A DNA stretch of 64,000 nucleotides from Streptomyces sp. HNM0574 (GCF_012726235.1 NZ_JAASAH010000021.1:1-64000), one strand, 5' to 3'. Positions 10,236 through 19,581 are shown, counted from the first letter of the stretch. Notes: generated by a model not told the origin, from the sequence alone. Program-made: numbers and translations.

Positions 10236-10847
10236 TCAGCCGTTGCGCGGACCGGGGAAGACGCCCGGCCGGGGCTCCTTCCCCGGCGCGGACCGCGGCG
10301 CGGGCGGCGCCGCATGCGTGATGCTCTGCGCCGAGTTCGCCGCCGAACGCACCGCGGGCGCCGGCACCGTCGGCACGGCACCCGTACCGGCACCGTCCCC
10401 CGAGCGCGCCGCCGGCACCGACGGGGTGGCCGGGGCGGCGCCCTGACCACCGGACGTGTGCCGCGCGGCCGCGCCGCCCTCGGACGTCTCACGCGGAGCG
10501 CTGCGGCGCGCGCCGTAACGGCGGTGCACCGCCTGCTTGGTCACGCCGAGCGCGGAGCCCACCGCGTCCCAGGAGAAACCGAGCGACCTGTCGAACTCGA
10601 CCGCCGCCGTGACCAGGGTCTCGACGCTGTCCCGCAGCTCCTGGGCAAGGCGCACCGTAGGAGCGGGAGCCCGCCCGTAGACGACGAAGCCCGCGGACGG
10701 TCCTGAGCGTCGCGGGCGGTAGACGTTGCCGAGCTGAGCAGTGAGGGTGCGCAGGGCGTCCACCTGCCGGCGGACGCGTTCGATGTCCCGCACCAAGAGG
10801 TGCAGGCTCGCCCTCGCCTGTGCGTCGTGGGTTGCGTGGTCGGCCAT
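10236..10847 (-). CDS. Conserved helix-turn-helix protein of unknown role
   Basis: A 203-residue protein starting MADHATHDAQARASLH. The N-terminal part is an amphipathic helix region (SLHLLVRDIERVRRQVDAL). Near residues 90-110 there is a clear HTH-like segment, FSWDAVGSALGVTKQAVHRR, similar to Streptomyces proteins annotated only as conserved hypothetical. The last 90 residues are Pro/Ala/Ser-rich and probably disordered. The ATG at 10847 is preceded by GAGAGG; an upstream extension of the frame is unsupported. A DNA-binding role is inferred from the HTH alone. Confidence 0.75.
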   Translation of the reverse strand: MADHATHDAQARASLHLLVRDIERVRRQVDALRTLTAQLGNVYRPRRSGPSAGFVVYGRAPAPTVRLAQELRDSVETLVTAAVEFDRSLGFSWDAVGSALGVTKQAVHRRYGARRSAPRETSEGGAAARHTSGGQGAAPATPSVPAARSGDGAGTGAVPTVPAPAVRSAANSAQSITHAAPPAPRSAPGKEPRPGVFPGPRNG

Positions 10848-11292
10848 GAACAAGCCTCTCGAACCGGCGGAAACAGGGAAACGGAGAAACGGAGAATGCG
10901 GAATCTGGAAGGACGGCAGGGATCGCAGGAGCGGGGGAAGAGACGGAAGAACAGCGGCAACAGGGAATCGGGTCATTCGGGGCGAGCGGCGCAGGAAGGG
11001 GACGGGGAGGAACCGGGGCCGCCAGCCGCCCGATTCGGTCAATCTCACTTGACCAACGCCATAACGGTCGCTCGGGTCACGCACCGGGGCGTGGGCACGG
11101 CGGGCACGGGGCGCACGCCGCCCCGTACGCCCCCTCGGCCAAGGGCAGGTGACGGACCGTAGACTGGGCGGCCTTCCGTACGTCAGCCGGCAGCACCCGC
11201 CGACCCGGAACCCGTCCACACCGCACCCGCACCGCGGCATCCCGCCCCGGCGGCCTGCCACAACCGCGCACGCGAGAGGTATAGACCCCACG
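10848..11292. promoter_or_regulatory. Divergent region with homopurine/homopyrimidine tract
   Basis: About 445 bases between the divergent HTH gene and fmt. From about 10861 to 10980 the + strand is strongly purine-rich with repeated ACGGAGAA, so the leader of the minus-strand gene would be pyrimidine-rich. Toward fmt, a TATAGA hexamer at 11280-11285 lies seven bases before the ATG and a TAGACT at 11160-11165 is another possible -10. No gene is supported here. Confidence 0.4.
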
Positions 11293-12225
11293 ATGAGGCT
11301 CGTCTTCGCCGGCACCCCCGAGGTGGCCGTACCTGCCCTCGACGCCCTGCTCGCCTCCGACCGGCACGAAGTCGCCGCCGTCGTCACCCGCCCCGACGCA
11401 CCCGCCGGACGCGGCCGCCGGCTCGTCCCCTCGCCCGTCGCCCAGCGCGCCGAGGAAGAAGGCATCGAAGTCCTCAAGCCCGCCCACCCCCGGGACGCGG
11501 ACTTCCTCCAGCGGCTCCGCGACATCGGACCCGACTGCTGCCCCGTCGTCGCCTACGGCGCACTCCTGCCCCGCAAGGCCCTCGACGTCCCCGCCCACGG
11601 CTGGATCAACCTCCACTTCTCGCTGCTCCCCGCCTGGCGCGGCGCCGCCCCCGTACAGCACTCCCTCCTCGCCGGGGACGAACTCACCGGCGCCACCACC
11701 TTCCAGATCGAGGAAGGACTCGACTCCGGCCCCGTCTACGGCGTCCTCACCGAAGAAGTACGCCCCACCGACACCAGCGGCGACCTCCTCACCCGCCTCG
11801 CCTTCGCCGGCGCCGGCCTCCTCGTCGCCACCATGGACGGCGTCGAGGACGGCACCCTCAAGCCCGAACCCCAGCCGGAAGACGGCATCACCGTCGCCCC
11901 GAAGATCACCGTCGACGACGCCCGCATCGACTGGACCACCCCCGCACTCCGCGTCGACCGCGTCGTCCGCGCCTGCACCCCCGCACCCGGCGCCTGGACC
12001 CTCTTCCGCGGCGAACGGCTCAAGATCCGCACCGCCGCCTCCGACCCCGCCGTCACCGACCTCGCCCCCGGCGAACTCCTCATCGGCAAGAACTCCGTCC
12101 ACGCCGGCACCGCCTCGCACGCCGTCGAACTGCTCTGGGTCCAGCCCCAGGGCAAGAAGCCGATGAAGGCAGCCGACTGGGCACGCGGCGTACGCCCCGA
12201 CGCCGGAGAAATCCTCGGAGTCTGA
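11293..12225 (+). CDS. fmt: Methionyl-tRNA formyltransferase
   Basis: Formylates initiator Met-tRNA with 10-formyl-THF. The product is 310 residues. Visible are the N-terminal LVFAGTPEVAVPALDAL, the folate-site segment WINLHFSLLPAWRGAAPVQ (with the catalytic asparagine/histidine pair) and the C-terminal OB-like domain. The ATG at 11293 begins the conserved MRLVFAGTPE. The nearest purine-rich site, GAGAGG, is 15 bases upstream, rather far. It precedes rsmB, as commonly found. Confidence 0.95.
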   Translation: MRLVFAGTPEVAVPALDALLASDRHEVAAVVTRPDAPAGRGRRLVPSPVAQRAEEEGIEVLKPAHPRDADFLQRLRDIGPDCCPVVAYGALLPRKALDVPAHGWINLHFSLLPAWRGAAPVQHSLLAGDELTGATTFQIEEGLDSGPVYGVLTEEVRPTDTSGDLLTRLAFAGAGLLVATMDGVEDGTLKPEPQPEDGITVAPKITVDDARIDWTTPALRVDRVVRACTPAPGAWTLFRGERLKIRTAASDPAVTDLAPGELLIGKNSVHAGTASHAVELLWVQPQGKKPMKAADWARGVRPDAGEILGV

Positions 12226-12246
12226 CCCCGGCCCGCCCCACCACAC

Positions 12247-12267
12247 GCCCGGCCACCCCGGCCGGGC
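12247..12267 (+). terminator. Small hairpin between fmt and rsmB
   Basis: An 8-bp perfect stem (GCCCGGCC at 12247-12254 with 12260-12267) and a 5-base loop. It may only attenuate read-through, since fmt and rsmB are usually cotranscribed. Confidence 0.45.
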
Positions 12268-12355
12268 CCCCGCACCACCGCCCGCGTTCGTGACCGTCCC
12301 GCACAGGCGTACGCTGGAGAATCACCGTCATCACAGCACCGGAGCACCTTCCCTC

Positions 12356-13783
12356 GTGAGCAACCGGCCACGCCGTCCTGCCAAGCCGTACCGCCGTCCG
12401 CAGAAAGACCCGGTCCGCGTCCTCGCCTTCGAGGCACTGCGAGCCGTCGACGAACGCGACGCGTACGCGAACCTCGTCCTGCCCCCCATGCTCCGCGCAG
12501 CCCGCGAGAAGGACGGATTCGACGCCAGGGACGCGGCCCTCGCCACCGAACTCGTCTACGGCACCCTCCGCCGCCAGGGCACCTACGACGCGATCATCGC
12601 CCAGTGCATCGACCGGCCCCTCCGCGAAGTCGACCCACCCGTCCTCGACGTCCTCTCTCTCGGCGCACACCAGCTCCTCGGCACCCGCATCCCGCAGCAC
12701 GCCGGCGTCAGCGCCACCGTCGAACTCGCCCGCCTCGTCCTCGGCGACGGACGCGCCAAATTCGTCAACGCCGTCCTCCGCCGCATCGCCGCCGACGACC
12801 TCGAAGGCTGGGTCGACCGCGTCGCCCCGCCCTACGACGACGACCCCGAACTCCACCTCGGCATCCGGCACGCACACCCCCGCTGGATCGTCTCCGCACT
12901 CTGGGACGCCCTCGGCGGCGGCAGCGCAGGCGTCGAAGACCTCCTCGAAGCCGACAACGAACGCCCCGAAGTCACCCTGGTCGCCCGCCCCGGACGCTCC
13001 ACCACCGAAGAACTCCTCACCGAGGACGCCCTCCCCGGACGCTGGTCCCCCTACGCCGTCCGGCTCGCCGAAGGCGGCGAACCCGGCGCACTCGACGCCG
13101 TCCGCGAAGGCCGCGCCGGCGTCCAGGACGAAGGCAGCCAGCTCGTCGCCCTCGCCCTCGCCAACGCGCCCCTCCAGCCCGAGCACACCGGAACGCACAC
13201 GGCCCGCGACGAACAGTGGCTCGACTGCTGCGCCGGACCCGGCGGCAAAGCCGCCCTGCTCGGCGCCCTCGCCGCCGAACGCGGCGCCTCCCTCCTCGCC
13301 GCCGAGAAACAGCAGCACCGCGCCCGCCTCGTCGCCCGCTCCCTCGAAGGCAACCCCGGCCCCTACGAAGTGATCACCGCCGACGGCACCCGGCCCCCCT
13401 GGCGCCCCGGAAGCTTCGACCGCGTCCTCGCCGACGTCCCCTGCACCGGACTCGGCGCACTGCGCCGCCGCCCCGAAGCCCGCTGGCGCCGCAGCCCCGA
13501 AGACCTCGACGGTTTCAAGCCACTTCAGCGCGGACTCCTGCGCGAAGCCCTCCGCGCCGTACGCCCCGGCGGCGTCGTCGCCTACGTGACCTGCTCACCC
13601 CACCTCGAGGAAACCCGCGCCGTCGTCGACGACCTCCGCACCGAAACCGGAGCCGAACTCCTCGACGCCAGGCCCCTCATGCCCGGCGTCCCCGCCCTCG
13701 GCGAAGGCCCCGACGTACAGCTCTGGCCCCACCTGCACGGCACCGACGCCATGTACCTCGCCCTGCTGCGCCGCACCGCCTGA
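12356..13783 (+). CDS. rsmB: 16S rRNA (cytosine-967-C5)-methyltransferase RsmB
   Basis: About 475 residues from the GTG at 12356. A NusB-like RNA-binding domain (about residues 20-150, VLAFEALRAVDERDAYANL) precedes a SAM methyltransferase domain with the SAM-binding DCCAGPGGKAALLGAL. The two family cysteines lie in ADVPCTGLGALRRRPEARW and VTCSPHLEETRAVV. The first 22 codons of the longer frame (12290) are not conserved in character. It lies between fmt and rpe. Confidence 0.94.
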   Translation: MSNRPRRPAKPYRRPQKDPVRVLAFEALRAVDERDAYANLVLPPMLRAAREKDGFDARDAALATELVYGTLRRQGTYDAIIAQCIDRPLREVDPPVLDVLSLGAHQLLGTRIPQHAGVSATVELARLVLGDGRAKFVNAVLRRIAADDLEGWVDRVAPPYDDDPELHLGIRHAHPRWIVSALWDALGGGSAGVEDLLEADNERPEVTLVARPGRSTTEELLTEDALPGRWSPYAVRLAEGGEPGALDAVREGRAGVQDEGSQLVALALANAPLQPEHTGTHTARDEQWLDCCAGPGGKAALLGALAAERGASLLAAEKQQHRARLVARSLEGNPGPYEVITADGTRPPWRPGSFDRVLADVPCTGLGALRRRPEARWRRSPEDLDGFKPLQRGLLREALRAVRPGGVVAYVTCSPHLEETRAVVDDLRTETGAELLDARPLMPGVPALGEGPDVQLWPHLHGTDAMYLALLRRTA

Positions 13784-13848
13784 CCGCAGCCCGGCACCGG
13801 CCACCACAACCACGAATCCACCGTCCGACCACACGAGATACTGGAACC

Positions 13849-14526
13849 ATGGCTCAGATCAACCCCAGCATCCTCTCCGCCGACTTCGCGCGTCTCGCCG
13901 ACGAAGCCAAAGCGGTGGACGGCGCCGACTGGCTCCATGTCGACGTGATGGACAACCACTTCGTCCCGAACCTCACCCTCGGCGTCCCGATCGTGGAATC
14001 GCTGGCCAAAGCCACCGACACCCCCCTCGACTGCCACCTGATGATCGAGGACCCCGACCGCTGGGCCCCCGCCTACGTCGAAGCCGGAGCCGGCTCCGTC
14101 ACCTTCCACGCCGAAGCCGCGGCCGCCCCCGTCCGCACCGCCCGCGAGATCAAGGCCAAGGGCGGCCGCGCCTCCATGGCCCTCAAGCCCGCCACCCCCA
14201 TCGAGCCCTACGAGGACCTCCTCCCCGAGCTCGACATGCTGCTCGTCATGACCGTCGAGCCCGGCTTCGGCGGACAGGCCTTCCTCGACATCATGCTGCC
14301 GAAGATCCGCCGGACCCGGCAGCTCATCGACAAGCACGGACTGTCCATGTGGCTCCAGGTGGACGGCGGAGTCTCCGCCTCCACCATCGAACAGTGTGCC
14401 GAAGCAGGCGCCGACGTCTTCGTCGCCGGCTCCGCGGTCTACTCCGCCGACGACCCCGCCGCCGCCGTCCGCGCCCTGCGCACACAGGCAGAGGAGGCGG
14501 CCGCACGCGTGGGCTGCGCCCACTGA
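13849..14526 (+). CDS. rpe: Ribulose-phosphate 3-epimerase
   Basis: Interconverts ribulose-5-P and xylulose-5-P in the pentose phosphate pathway. The 225-residue (beta/alpha)8 barrel shows NPSILSADFARL, WLHVDVMDNHFVPNLTLG (metal and catalytic Asp), CHLMI, the phosphate-loop region TVEPGFGGQ and LQVDGGVS. The ATG at 13849 starts the conserved MAQINPSILSADF. A sugar-responsive SorC-type regulator follows on the same strand. Confidence 0.96.
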   Translation: MAQINPSILSADFARLADEAKAVDGADWLHVDVMDNHFVPNLTLGVPIVESLAKATDTPLDCHLMIEDPDRWAPAYVEAGAGSVTFHAEAAAAPVRTAREIKAKGGRASMALKPATPIEPYEDLLPELDMLLVMTVEPGFGGQAFLDIMLPKIRRTRQLIDKHGLSMWLQVDGGVSASTIEQCAEAGADVFVAGSAVYSADDPAAAVRALRTQAEEAAARVGCAH

Positions 14527-14662
14527 ACGAACAACCGGTGCACGGCGAAGCGCGGTATTCCGCCAAGCACCCTGCACGAGTGGGACCGGCGTCACGCCGG
14601 ATCTGCAAGGATGAACGCCCAGCGCTGATGCGCACGTACGGGAAGACAGTGAGGTGAGTGCG

Positions 14663-15673
14663 GTGTCGACGGGTCGGAGCACGCGAATGGGGCCCGCCGA
14701 GCTGATGCAGGCAGCGGCCATGGCACGCCGCTTCTACCTCGAAGGCAAATCGAAGATCCAGATCGCCGACGAATTCGGCGTCAGCCGCTTCAAGGTGGCC
14801 CGGGTCCTCGAAACAGCCCTGGAGAGGGACCTGATCCGCATCGAGATCCGCGTACCGGCCGAGCTCGACGCCGAGCGCTCCGACGCCCTGCGGGCCCGCT
14901 ACGGCCTGCGGCACGTCGTCGTCGTCGAGTCACCCTCCGAGGCGGCCGACGACGGCGCGGACCCGGAAAACCTCGGCGAGGTCGCCGCCGACCTGCTCGG
15001 CGAACTCGTCACCGACGGCGACGTCCTCGGACTCGCCTGGGGACGCTCCACCATCCACATGGCCGCCGCGCTGCGCCAGTTGCCGCCCTGCACGGTCGTC
15101 CAGCTCACCGGCGTCTACGACGCGGGCACCGCCGACCGCGGCTCCGTCGAGGCCGTGCGCCGGGCCGCCGAAGTCGCCGGCGGCGAAGCACACCCGGTCT
15201 ACGCGCCGATGCTGCTGCCCGACTCGGCCACGGCGGCGGCCCTCCGCAGCCAGACCGGCATCGCCCGCGCCTTCGAGTACTTCGACAAGGTCACCGTCGC
15301 CGCCGTGTCCATCGGCTCCTGGGAACCCGGCATCTCCACCGTGCACGACATGCTCTCCGACGAGGAACGCGACCACTACTCCTCGCTCGGAGTCTCCGCC
15401 GAGATGTCCGCGCACCTCTTCGACGTCGAAGGCCGCCGCATCGGCCGTGACCTGGGCGAACGCTGCATCACCGTCGAGGCCGAACGGCTCCGCCGCATCC
15501 CCGAGGTCGTCGCCATCGCCGGCGGACACCGCAAGGCCGCCGCCATCGGCGCCGTCCTCCGCTCCGGCCTCGTCACCAGCCTCGTCACCGACACTGCCGC
15601 TGCCGACTACCTCCTGATGGAAACCCAGCCCGGCCCCAGGCCCGCGCTGGAGAGGGCCGACCCGGACGACTGA
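14663..15673 (+). CDS. SorC/DeoR-family sugar-binding transcriptional regulator
   Basis: About 336 residues. The N-terminal HTH (SKIQIADEFGVSRFKVARVLE, near residues 32-53) is joined to a SorC-type sugar-phosphate sensor domain with GLAWGRST, VVQLTGVYDAG and IAGGHRKAAAI. The GTG at 14663 was preferred because GAGG at 14651-14654 is correctly spaced; GTG at 14654 overlaps that site and is the alternative. Its position just after rpe suggests a role in sensing a pentose- or glycolysis-linked phosphate; the ligand is not known from sequence. Confidence 0.88.
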   Translation: MSTGRSTRMGPAELMQAAAMARRFYLEGKSKIQIADEFGVSRFKVARVLETALERDLIRIEIRVPAELDAERSDALRARYGLRHVVVVESPSEAADDGADPENLGEVAADLLGELVTDGDVLGLAWGRSTIHMAAALRQLPPCTVVQLTGVYDAGTADRGSVEAVRRAAEVAGGEAHPVYAPMLLPDSATAAALRSQTGIARAFEYFDKVTVAAVSIGSWEPGISTVHDMLSDEERDHYSSLGVSAEMSAHLFDVEGRRIGRDLGERCITVEAERLRRIPEVVAIAGGHRKAAAIGAVLRSGLVTSLVTDTAAADYLLMETQPGPRPALERADPDD

Positions 15674-15733
15674 GGGGGGTTCCCGGTTGGGGGTTGGCCT
15701 TGGGGTGGGCCCCCTCCCCCCCCCCGCCCCCCC
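15674..15733. other. Adjacent G-tract and C-tract, quadruplex candidates on both strands
   Basis: Immediately after the regulator stop, the + strand has four G-runs (15674-15679, 15689-15693, 15702-15705, 15707-15709). These are followed at once by C-runs of 5, 10 and 7 (15710-15733). Each half fits a G-quadruplex pattern, on + and - strand respectively. The remainder to 16027 (about 290 bases) shows no gene. Confidence 0.5.
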
Positions 15734-16027
15734 ACACTCCCCGCCGTCAACCGCGTCCCGTGGTGCGGGTGTTGCGGTGAGGGCGGGTCTGGTCGTCCCG
15801 TGAGGTGGCGTGGCGAGGTCCCTTTGTGAGGGTGTTCTCGGGTGGCCGGCCTGTGGGGGCAACCGGTGAGAACACTACGGGGAGTTGGGGGCGGGGGCGG
15901 GTGGCCTGTGGACAAGTGGGCTGTTGTGGATGAGGGCGTCACCCTCGGGGCGGTTCGCGTTAGTGTCTTCCCGGTCGCGGCCGGAGGGGCCGCACGGCAC
16001 GTCGTCGACAGGAGGCACCAGCCAGCC

Positions 16028-16504
16028 ATGACCACGCAGCGCACCCGGCTTCCCGGAGTCGGCACCCAGTACGACATCTCCACGCGCGGCGGTCGCCACA
16101 TTTCTGTCGTGGCCCATCAGGACGGGCGCCGGTTCGTCGGCTTCTATCAGCCGGATGATCCGGATGCCTGTCAGGCCACGGTTCCGCTCGATCCGGACGA
16201 GGCGTCCTCGCTCGCCGAGTTGCTGAACCCGCCCGATACCCCGGATCTGGGCACCACCGAGCTCGACATCGATCTTGTCACCGAGCGGATCCCGCTGACG
16301 ACTCAATCGCCGTACCGCGGGCGCCCGTTGGGCGACACCCGGGCTCGTACGCTGACCGGCGCCTCCATCGTCGCCGTGCTGCGTCGTACGGGGCCGATTC
16401 CGTCGCCGACGCCGGATTTCCGGCTGGAGGCGGGGGACGAACTCGTCACTGTCGGCACCCGTGAGGGGGTCGACGAGCTCATCCGGATCATTTCCGGTAC
16501 CTGA
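16028..16504 (+). CDS. cpeA: RCK_C (TrkA-C) regulatory subunit of a cation/proton exchanger
   Basis: A 158-residue cytoplasmic protein. The last 75 residues form an RCK_C/TrkA-C domain ending in GDELVTVGTREGVDELIRII. The N-terminal part is a KhtT-like domain. It directly precedes a CPA2-type antiporter gene, the same pairing as Bacillus KhtT-KhtU. In Streptomyces venezuelae, as I recall, the equivalent CpeA binds c-di-AMP and works with CpeB. The ATG at 16028 has GGAGG upstream (16011-16015). c-di-AMP binding here is inferred from the family. Confidence 0.82.
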   Translation: MTTQRTRLPGVGTQYDISTRGGRHISVVAHQDGRRFVGFYQPDDPDACQATVPLDPDEASSLAELLNPPDTPDLGTTELDIDLVTERIPLTTQSPYRGRPLGDTRARTLTGASIVAVLRRTGPIPSPTPDFRLEAGDELVTVGTREGVDELIRIISGT

Positions 16505-16645
16505 GCTGACGTACAGCGCCTGGGAGGTGTTCCGCCCGCCGGCCGTCGCGCGGCGGCCGGGGGAGGGGCGAGGCGCAACAACGGGGGCGCGCACAGCAGG
16601 AGCGGCGGGCCCGGAAACCGACCAAGAAGGGGCAGGTCCGAGCAC

Positions 16646-17971
16646 GTGCATGAAACCACCGTCCTCCTGATCGAGTTGGGGGCCGTGATCCTGGGCCTGG
16701 GCCTGGTCGGCCGCTTCGCCGGGCGTATCGGCATGTCCCCCATTCCGCTGTATCTGCTGGCCGGGCTGGCTTTCGGCCAGGGCGGGATCTTTCCGTTGAA
16801 CTCGTCCGAGGAGTTCATCGAAGTGGGCTCCGAGATCGGGGTGATTCTGCTTCTGCTGCTGCTCGGGCTGGAGTACACGGCGTCGGAGCTGGTCACCAGT
16901 CTGCGGACGCAGTACCCGTCCGGCATCGTCGACTTCGTGCTGAACGCGACTCCGGGTGCGCTTGCCGGGCTGATCCTGCACTGGAGTCCGGCGGGGATTC
17001 TCGCGCTCGCGGGTGTCACCTGGATTTCGTCGTCGGGTGTGATTGCGAAGGTGCTGACGGATCTCGGGCGTCTGGGTAACCGGGAGACGCCGGTGATTCT
17101 CGGGGTGCTCGTCATGGAGGACCTCTCCATGGCGGTGTATCTGCCGTTGCTGACCGCGTTGATCGCGGGTGCGGGTCTGGCGGGCGGCAGTGTGACGCTG
17201 CTGATCGCGCTGGGCACGGTCGGGCTGGTGCTGTTCGTCGCGTTGCGGCACGGGCGGCTCATCAGCCGGGCGGTGAGTTCGAAGACGCCGGAGATGCTGC
17301 TGCTCGTCGTTCTCGGGCTGACGCTGGTGGTGGCCGGTGTCGCGCAGAAGCTTCAGGTGTCGGCCGCCGTCGGTGCGTTCCTGGTGGGTATCGCGCTGTC
17401 CGGGGAGACGGCGGAGAACGCGCGGGCGCTGCTCACGCCGCTGCGTGACTTGTTCGCGGCGATCTTCTTCGTGTTCTTCGGGCTGTCGACGGTGCCGTCG
17501 GCGATACCCCCGGTGCTGGTGCCGGCGTTGCTGCTGGCGCTGGTGACGATCACGACGAAGGTGTTCACCGGCTGGTACGCGGCCCGTCGTGCGGGGGTGA
17601 GTTCGCGGGGCCGGTTGCGGGCCGGGGGAGCGCTGGTCGCGCGGGGTGAGTTCTCGATCGTGATCGCCGGGCTCGCGGCCGGGGTGGAGCCGGAGATCGG
17701 CCCGTTGGCGACGGCGTACGTGCTGTTGATGGTCATCCTCGGCCCGCTGGCGGCCCGTTGGACGCAGCCGATTGTCGCGGCGGTGCAGCGCAGGTCGGAC
17801 GGGGCTTCGCGGTCGGCGCCCGCCCCGTCGCCCGCGGCGGAGGCAGGTGCGGCTCCGGTCGAGGGTCCTGCGGGTGCGGTGGAGCGGGAGGAAACGTCCC
17901 GGCAGGAGTCGACGCTGGACGGGAGTGCCGAGGACTTGATCCCGCACACCTCGCCCCGCCCGGACCACTGA
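16646..17971 (+). CDS. cpeB: CPA2 family cation/proton antiporter (Kef/KhtU-like)
   Basis: A 441-residue membrane protein with about 12 hydrophobic segments between residues 5 and 380, opening LLIELGAVILGLGLVGRFAGRIG. It includes the GLEYTASELV and GALVARGEFSIVIAGLAAG segments characteristic of Kef/KhtU exchangers. A C-terminal tail of about 60 residues is Ala/Pro/Glu-rich and cytoplasmic; no RCK domain is fused. It lies 140 bases after cpeA on the same strand and is probably gated by that protein. Confidence 0.87.
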   Translation: MHETTVLLIELGAVILGLGLVGRFAGRIGMSPIPLYLLAGLAFGQGGIFPLNSSEEFIEVGSEIGVILLLLLLGLEYTASELVTSLRTQYPSGIVDFVLNATPGALAGLILHWSPAGILALAGVTWISSSGVIAKVLTDLGRLGNRETPVILGVLVMEDLSMAVYLPLLTALIAGAGLAGGSVTLLIALGTVGLVLFVALRHGRLISRAVSSKTPEMLLLVVLGLTLVVAGVAQKLQVSAAVGAFLVGIALSGETAENARALLTPLRDLFAAIFFVFFGLSTVPSAIPPVLVPALLLALVTITTKVFTGWYAARRAGVSSRGRLRAGGALVARGEFSIVIAGLAAGVEPEIGPLATAYVLLMVILGPLAARWTQPIVAAVQRRSDGASRSAPAPSPAAEAGAAPVEGPAGAVEREETSRQESTLDGSAEDLIPHTSPRPDH

Positions 17972-18138
17972 TCCGTCTCGGGCCCGCTGTGGGCTCGTCC
18001 TGAGTTTGCGGCCCCGGCCAGATGCGGTTTTCGTTGCGGCGTTCTTGCGTGGATGCCGTGCGGGCGCGAAGAGTTGGGCTCTGCGGGGCGCCGTCGGCCT
18101 GGCGCCCGGACGGCTACGCGGGCGAGGGGTGAGCGGAC

Positions 18139-19578
18139 GTGGGGGAACGGTTCGGGCACGCGGTGGTGCTGGGTGCGGGGATGGGCGGTCTGCTGTCGGC
18201 CGCCGCGCTGGCGCGGCACTTCGCCCGCGTCACGGTGGTGGAACGCGACCGGCTGACGGACTCCGACGGCCATCCGCACGCCCGCCCCGAAGCCACCTGG
18301 TCCGAGGACGGCGTCCCGGAGGACGAGGGGGCGGCGCTGCGGGAGGGGCCGCGGCGTGGGGTTCCGCAGGGGCGGCATGTGCACGGACTGCTGGCGCGTG
18401 GCAGCGAGTCGATGGAGCGTCTGCTGCCTGGCCTGGTGGATGAACTGGCCGAGGCGGGGGCCCTGTTGGTCCGGCCGTTGCTGGAGACCCGGTATCTGGT
18501 CGACGGGCGGGCGCTGGCGCGCGGGGAGGCGGGTCCCCGGGTGGTGCTGGGTACGCGGCCGTTGCTGGAGTCGGTGATACGTGCCCGGGTGGCGGCACTG
18601 CCCGCGGTCGGGTTCGCCGACGGGCGGGATGTCATGGGCCCGGTGCACGAGGGCGGCCGGGTGACGGGTGTGCGTACGGCGCCGGCCGGGGGCGGGGGTG
18701 CGGAGGAGGTGTGGGAGGCCGAGCTCGTCGTGGACGCGCTGGGCCGGGCGGGCCGCAGCGCGCGGTGGCTGGCCGAACTGGGCTGTCCCGCGCCGCCGGA
18801 GGACCGGGTGAAGGTGGATCTCGGCTATGCCAGCCGTTTCGTCCGGCTCCCGGAGGGCGCGTTCGGCGGCGATCAGGCGGTGCTGATCGGCAATGTGCCG
18901 GGTTTCCCGACGCGGGGTCTCGGTGTGCTGCGGCAGGAGGACGACCGCTGGCTGATCACCCTGGCGGGGATGGCGGGTGACCATCCGGGCGGTGACGACG
19001 AGACGTTCGCCGCTTTCCTGCGTACGGTGGCGCCGCCTGAGCTGGCCGGGGTGGTCGACGGGGCCGAGCCGGTGGGCGGTATCGCCACGTTCCGCTTTCC
19101 CGAGGGGGTCCGCCGCCGGTACGAGCGGCTTCAGGCGCCGCCCGAGGGCCTGTTGGCGGTCGGTGACGCGCACTGCAGCTTCAATCCGGTGTACGGGCAG
19201 GGCATGACGGTGGCCGCGATGGAGGCGCTGTGTCTGGACGCGGCGCTGGCCGAGGGCGGTACGGCCGGTCTGCCGCGCCGCTACTACCGGGAGGCGGCCC
19301 GTGCGGTGCGTCCCGCGTGGGAGCTCGCGGTCGGTGCCGATCTCAGTGTGCCGCAGGTGCCGGGCCGGCGGACGGCCGTGCACCGGGTCACGCAGCGGTA
19401 CACGGAGCGGCTGCGCCGCGCGGCGGTCCGGGACCCGCGGGTGGCGGGGCGTTCCTGCGGGCGACTCAGCTCCAGACCCCGCCGGCTGCGTTGTTCGCGC
19501 CTCGTACGGTGGCGCGGGTGCTGCGTCTGGGGCAGGGGTTCGTGGAGCCGGTCAACGGGTTCAGCGCACCGCGGTTGA
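18139..19578 (+). CDS. FAD-dependent oxidoreductase (hydroxylase type), probable frameshift near the 3' end
   Basis: An NAD(P)/FAD monooxygenase-like protein with the Rossmann motif VVLGAGMGGLLSAAALARHF at the N-terminus, VVDALGRAGRSARWL in the middle and the second FAD motif VGDAHCSFNPVYGQGM. Downstream of RDPRVAG the frame turns into low-quality sequence. One extra base in the GGGG run at 19446-19449 would restore a sensible tail (AFLRATQLQTPPAALFAPRT and on). With the restored frame the gene would extend beyond 19600, overlapping the convergent ligase gene. Substrate is unknown. Confidence 0.75.
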   Translation: MGERFGHAVVLGAGMGGLLSAAALARHFARVTVVERDRLTDSDGHPHARPEATWSEDGVPEDEGAALREGPRRGVPQGRHVHGLLARGSESMERLLPGLVDELAEAGALLVRPLLETRYLVDGRALARGEAGPRVVLGTRPLLESVIRARVAALPAVGFADGRDVMGPVHEGGRVTGVRTAPAGGGGAEEVWEAELVVDALGRAGRSARWLAELGCPAPPEDRVKVDLGYASRFVRLPEGAFGGDQAVLIGNVPGFPTRGLGVLRQEDDRWLITLAGMAGDHPGGDDETFAAFLRTVAPPELAGVVDGAEPVGGIATFRFPEGVRRRYERLQAPPEGLLAVGDAHCSFNPVYGQGMTVAAMEALCLDAALAEGGTAGLPRRYYREAARAVRPAWELAVGADLSVPQVPGRRTAVHRVTQRYTERLRRAAVRDPRVAGRSCGRLSSRPRRLRCSRLVRWRGCCVWGRGSWSRSTGSAHRG

Positions 19579-19581
19579 CCG

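Noticed and set aside
15875..17968. A 697-codon minus-strand frame rich in Arg, Gln and Pro
   Set aside because: Antisense shadow of cpeA and cpeB; the plus-strand genes have clear family motifs and start sites.
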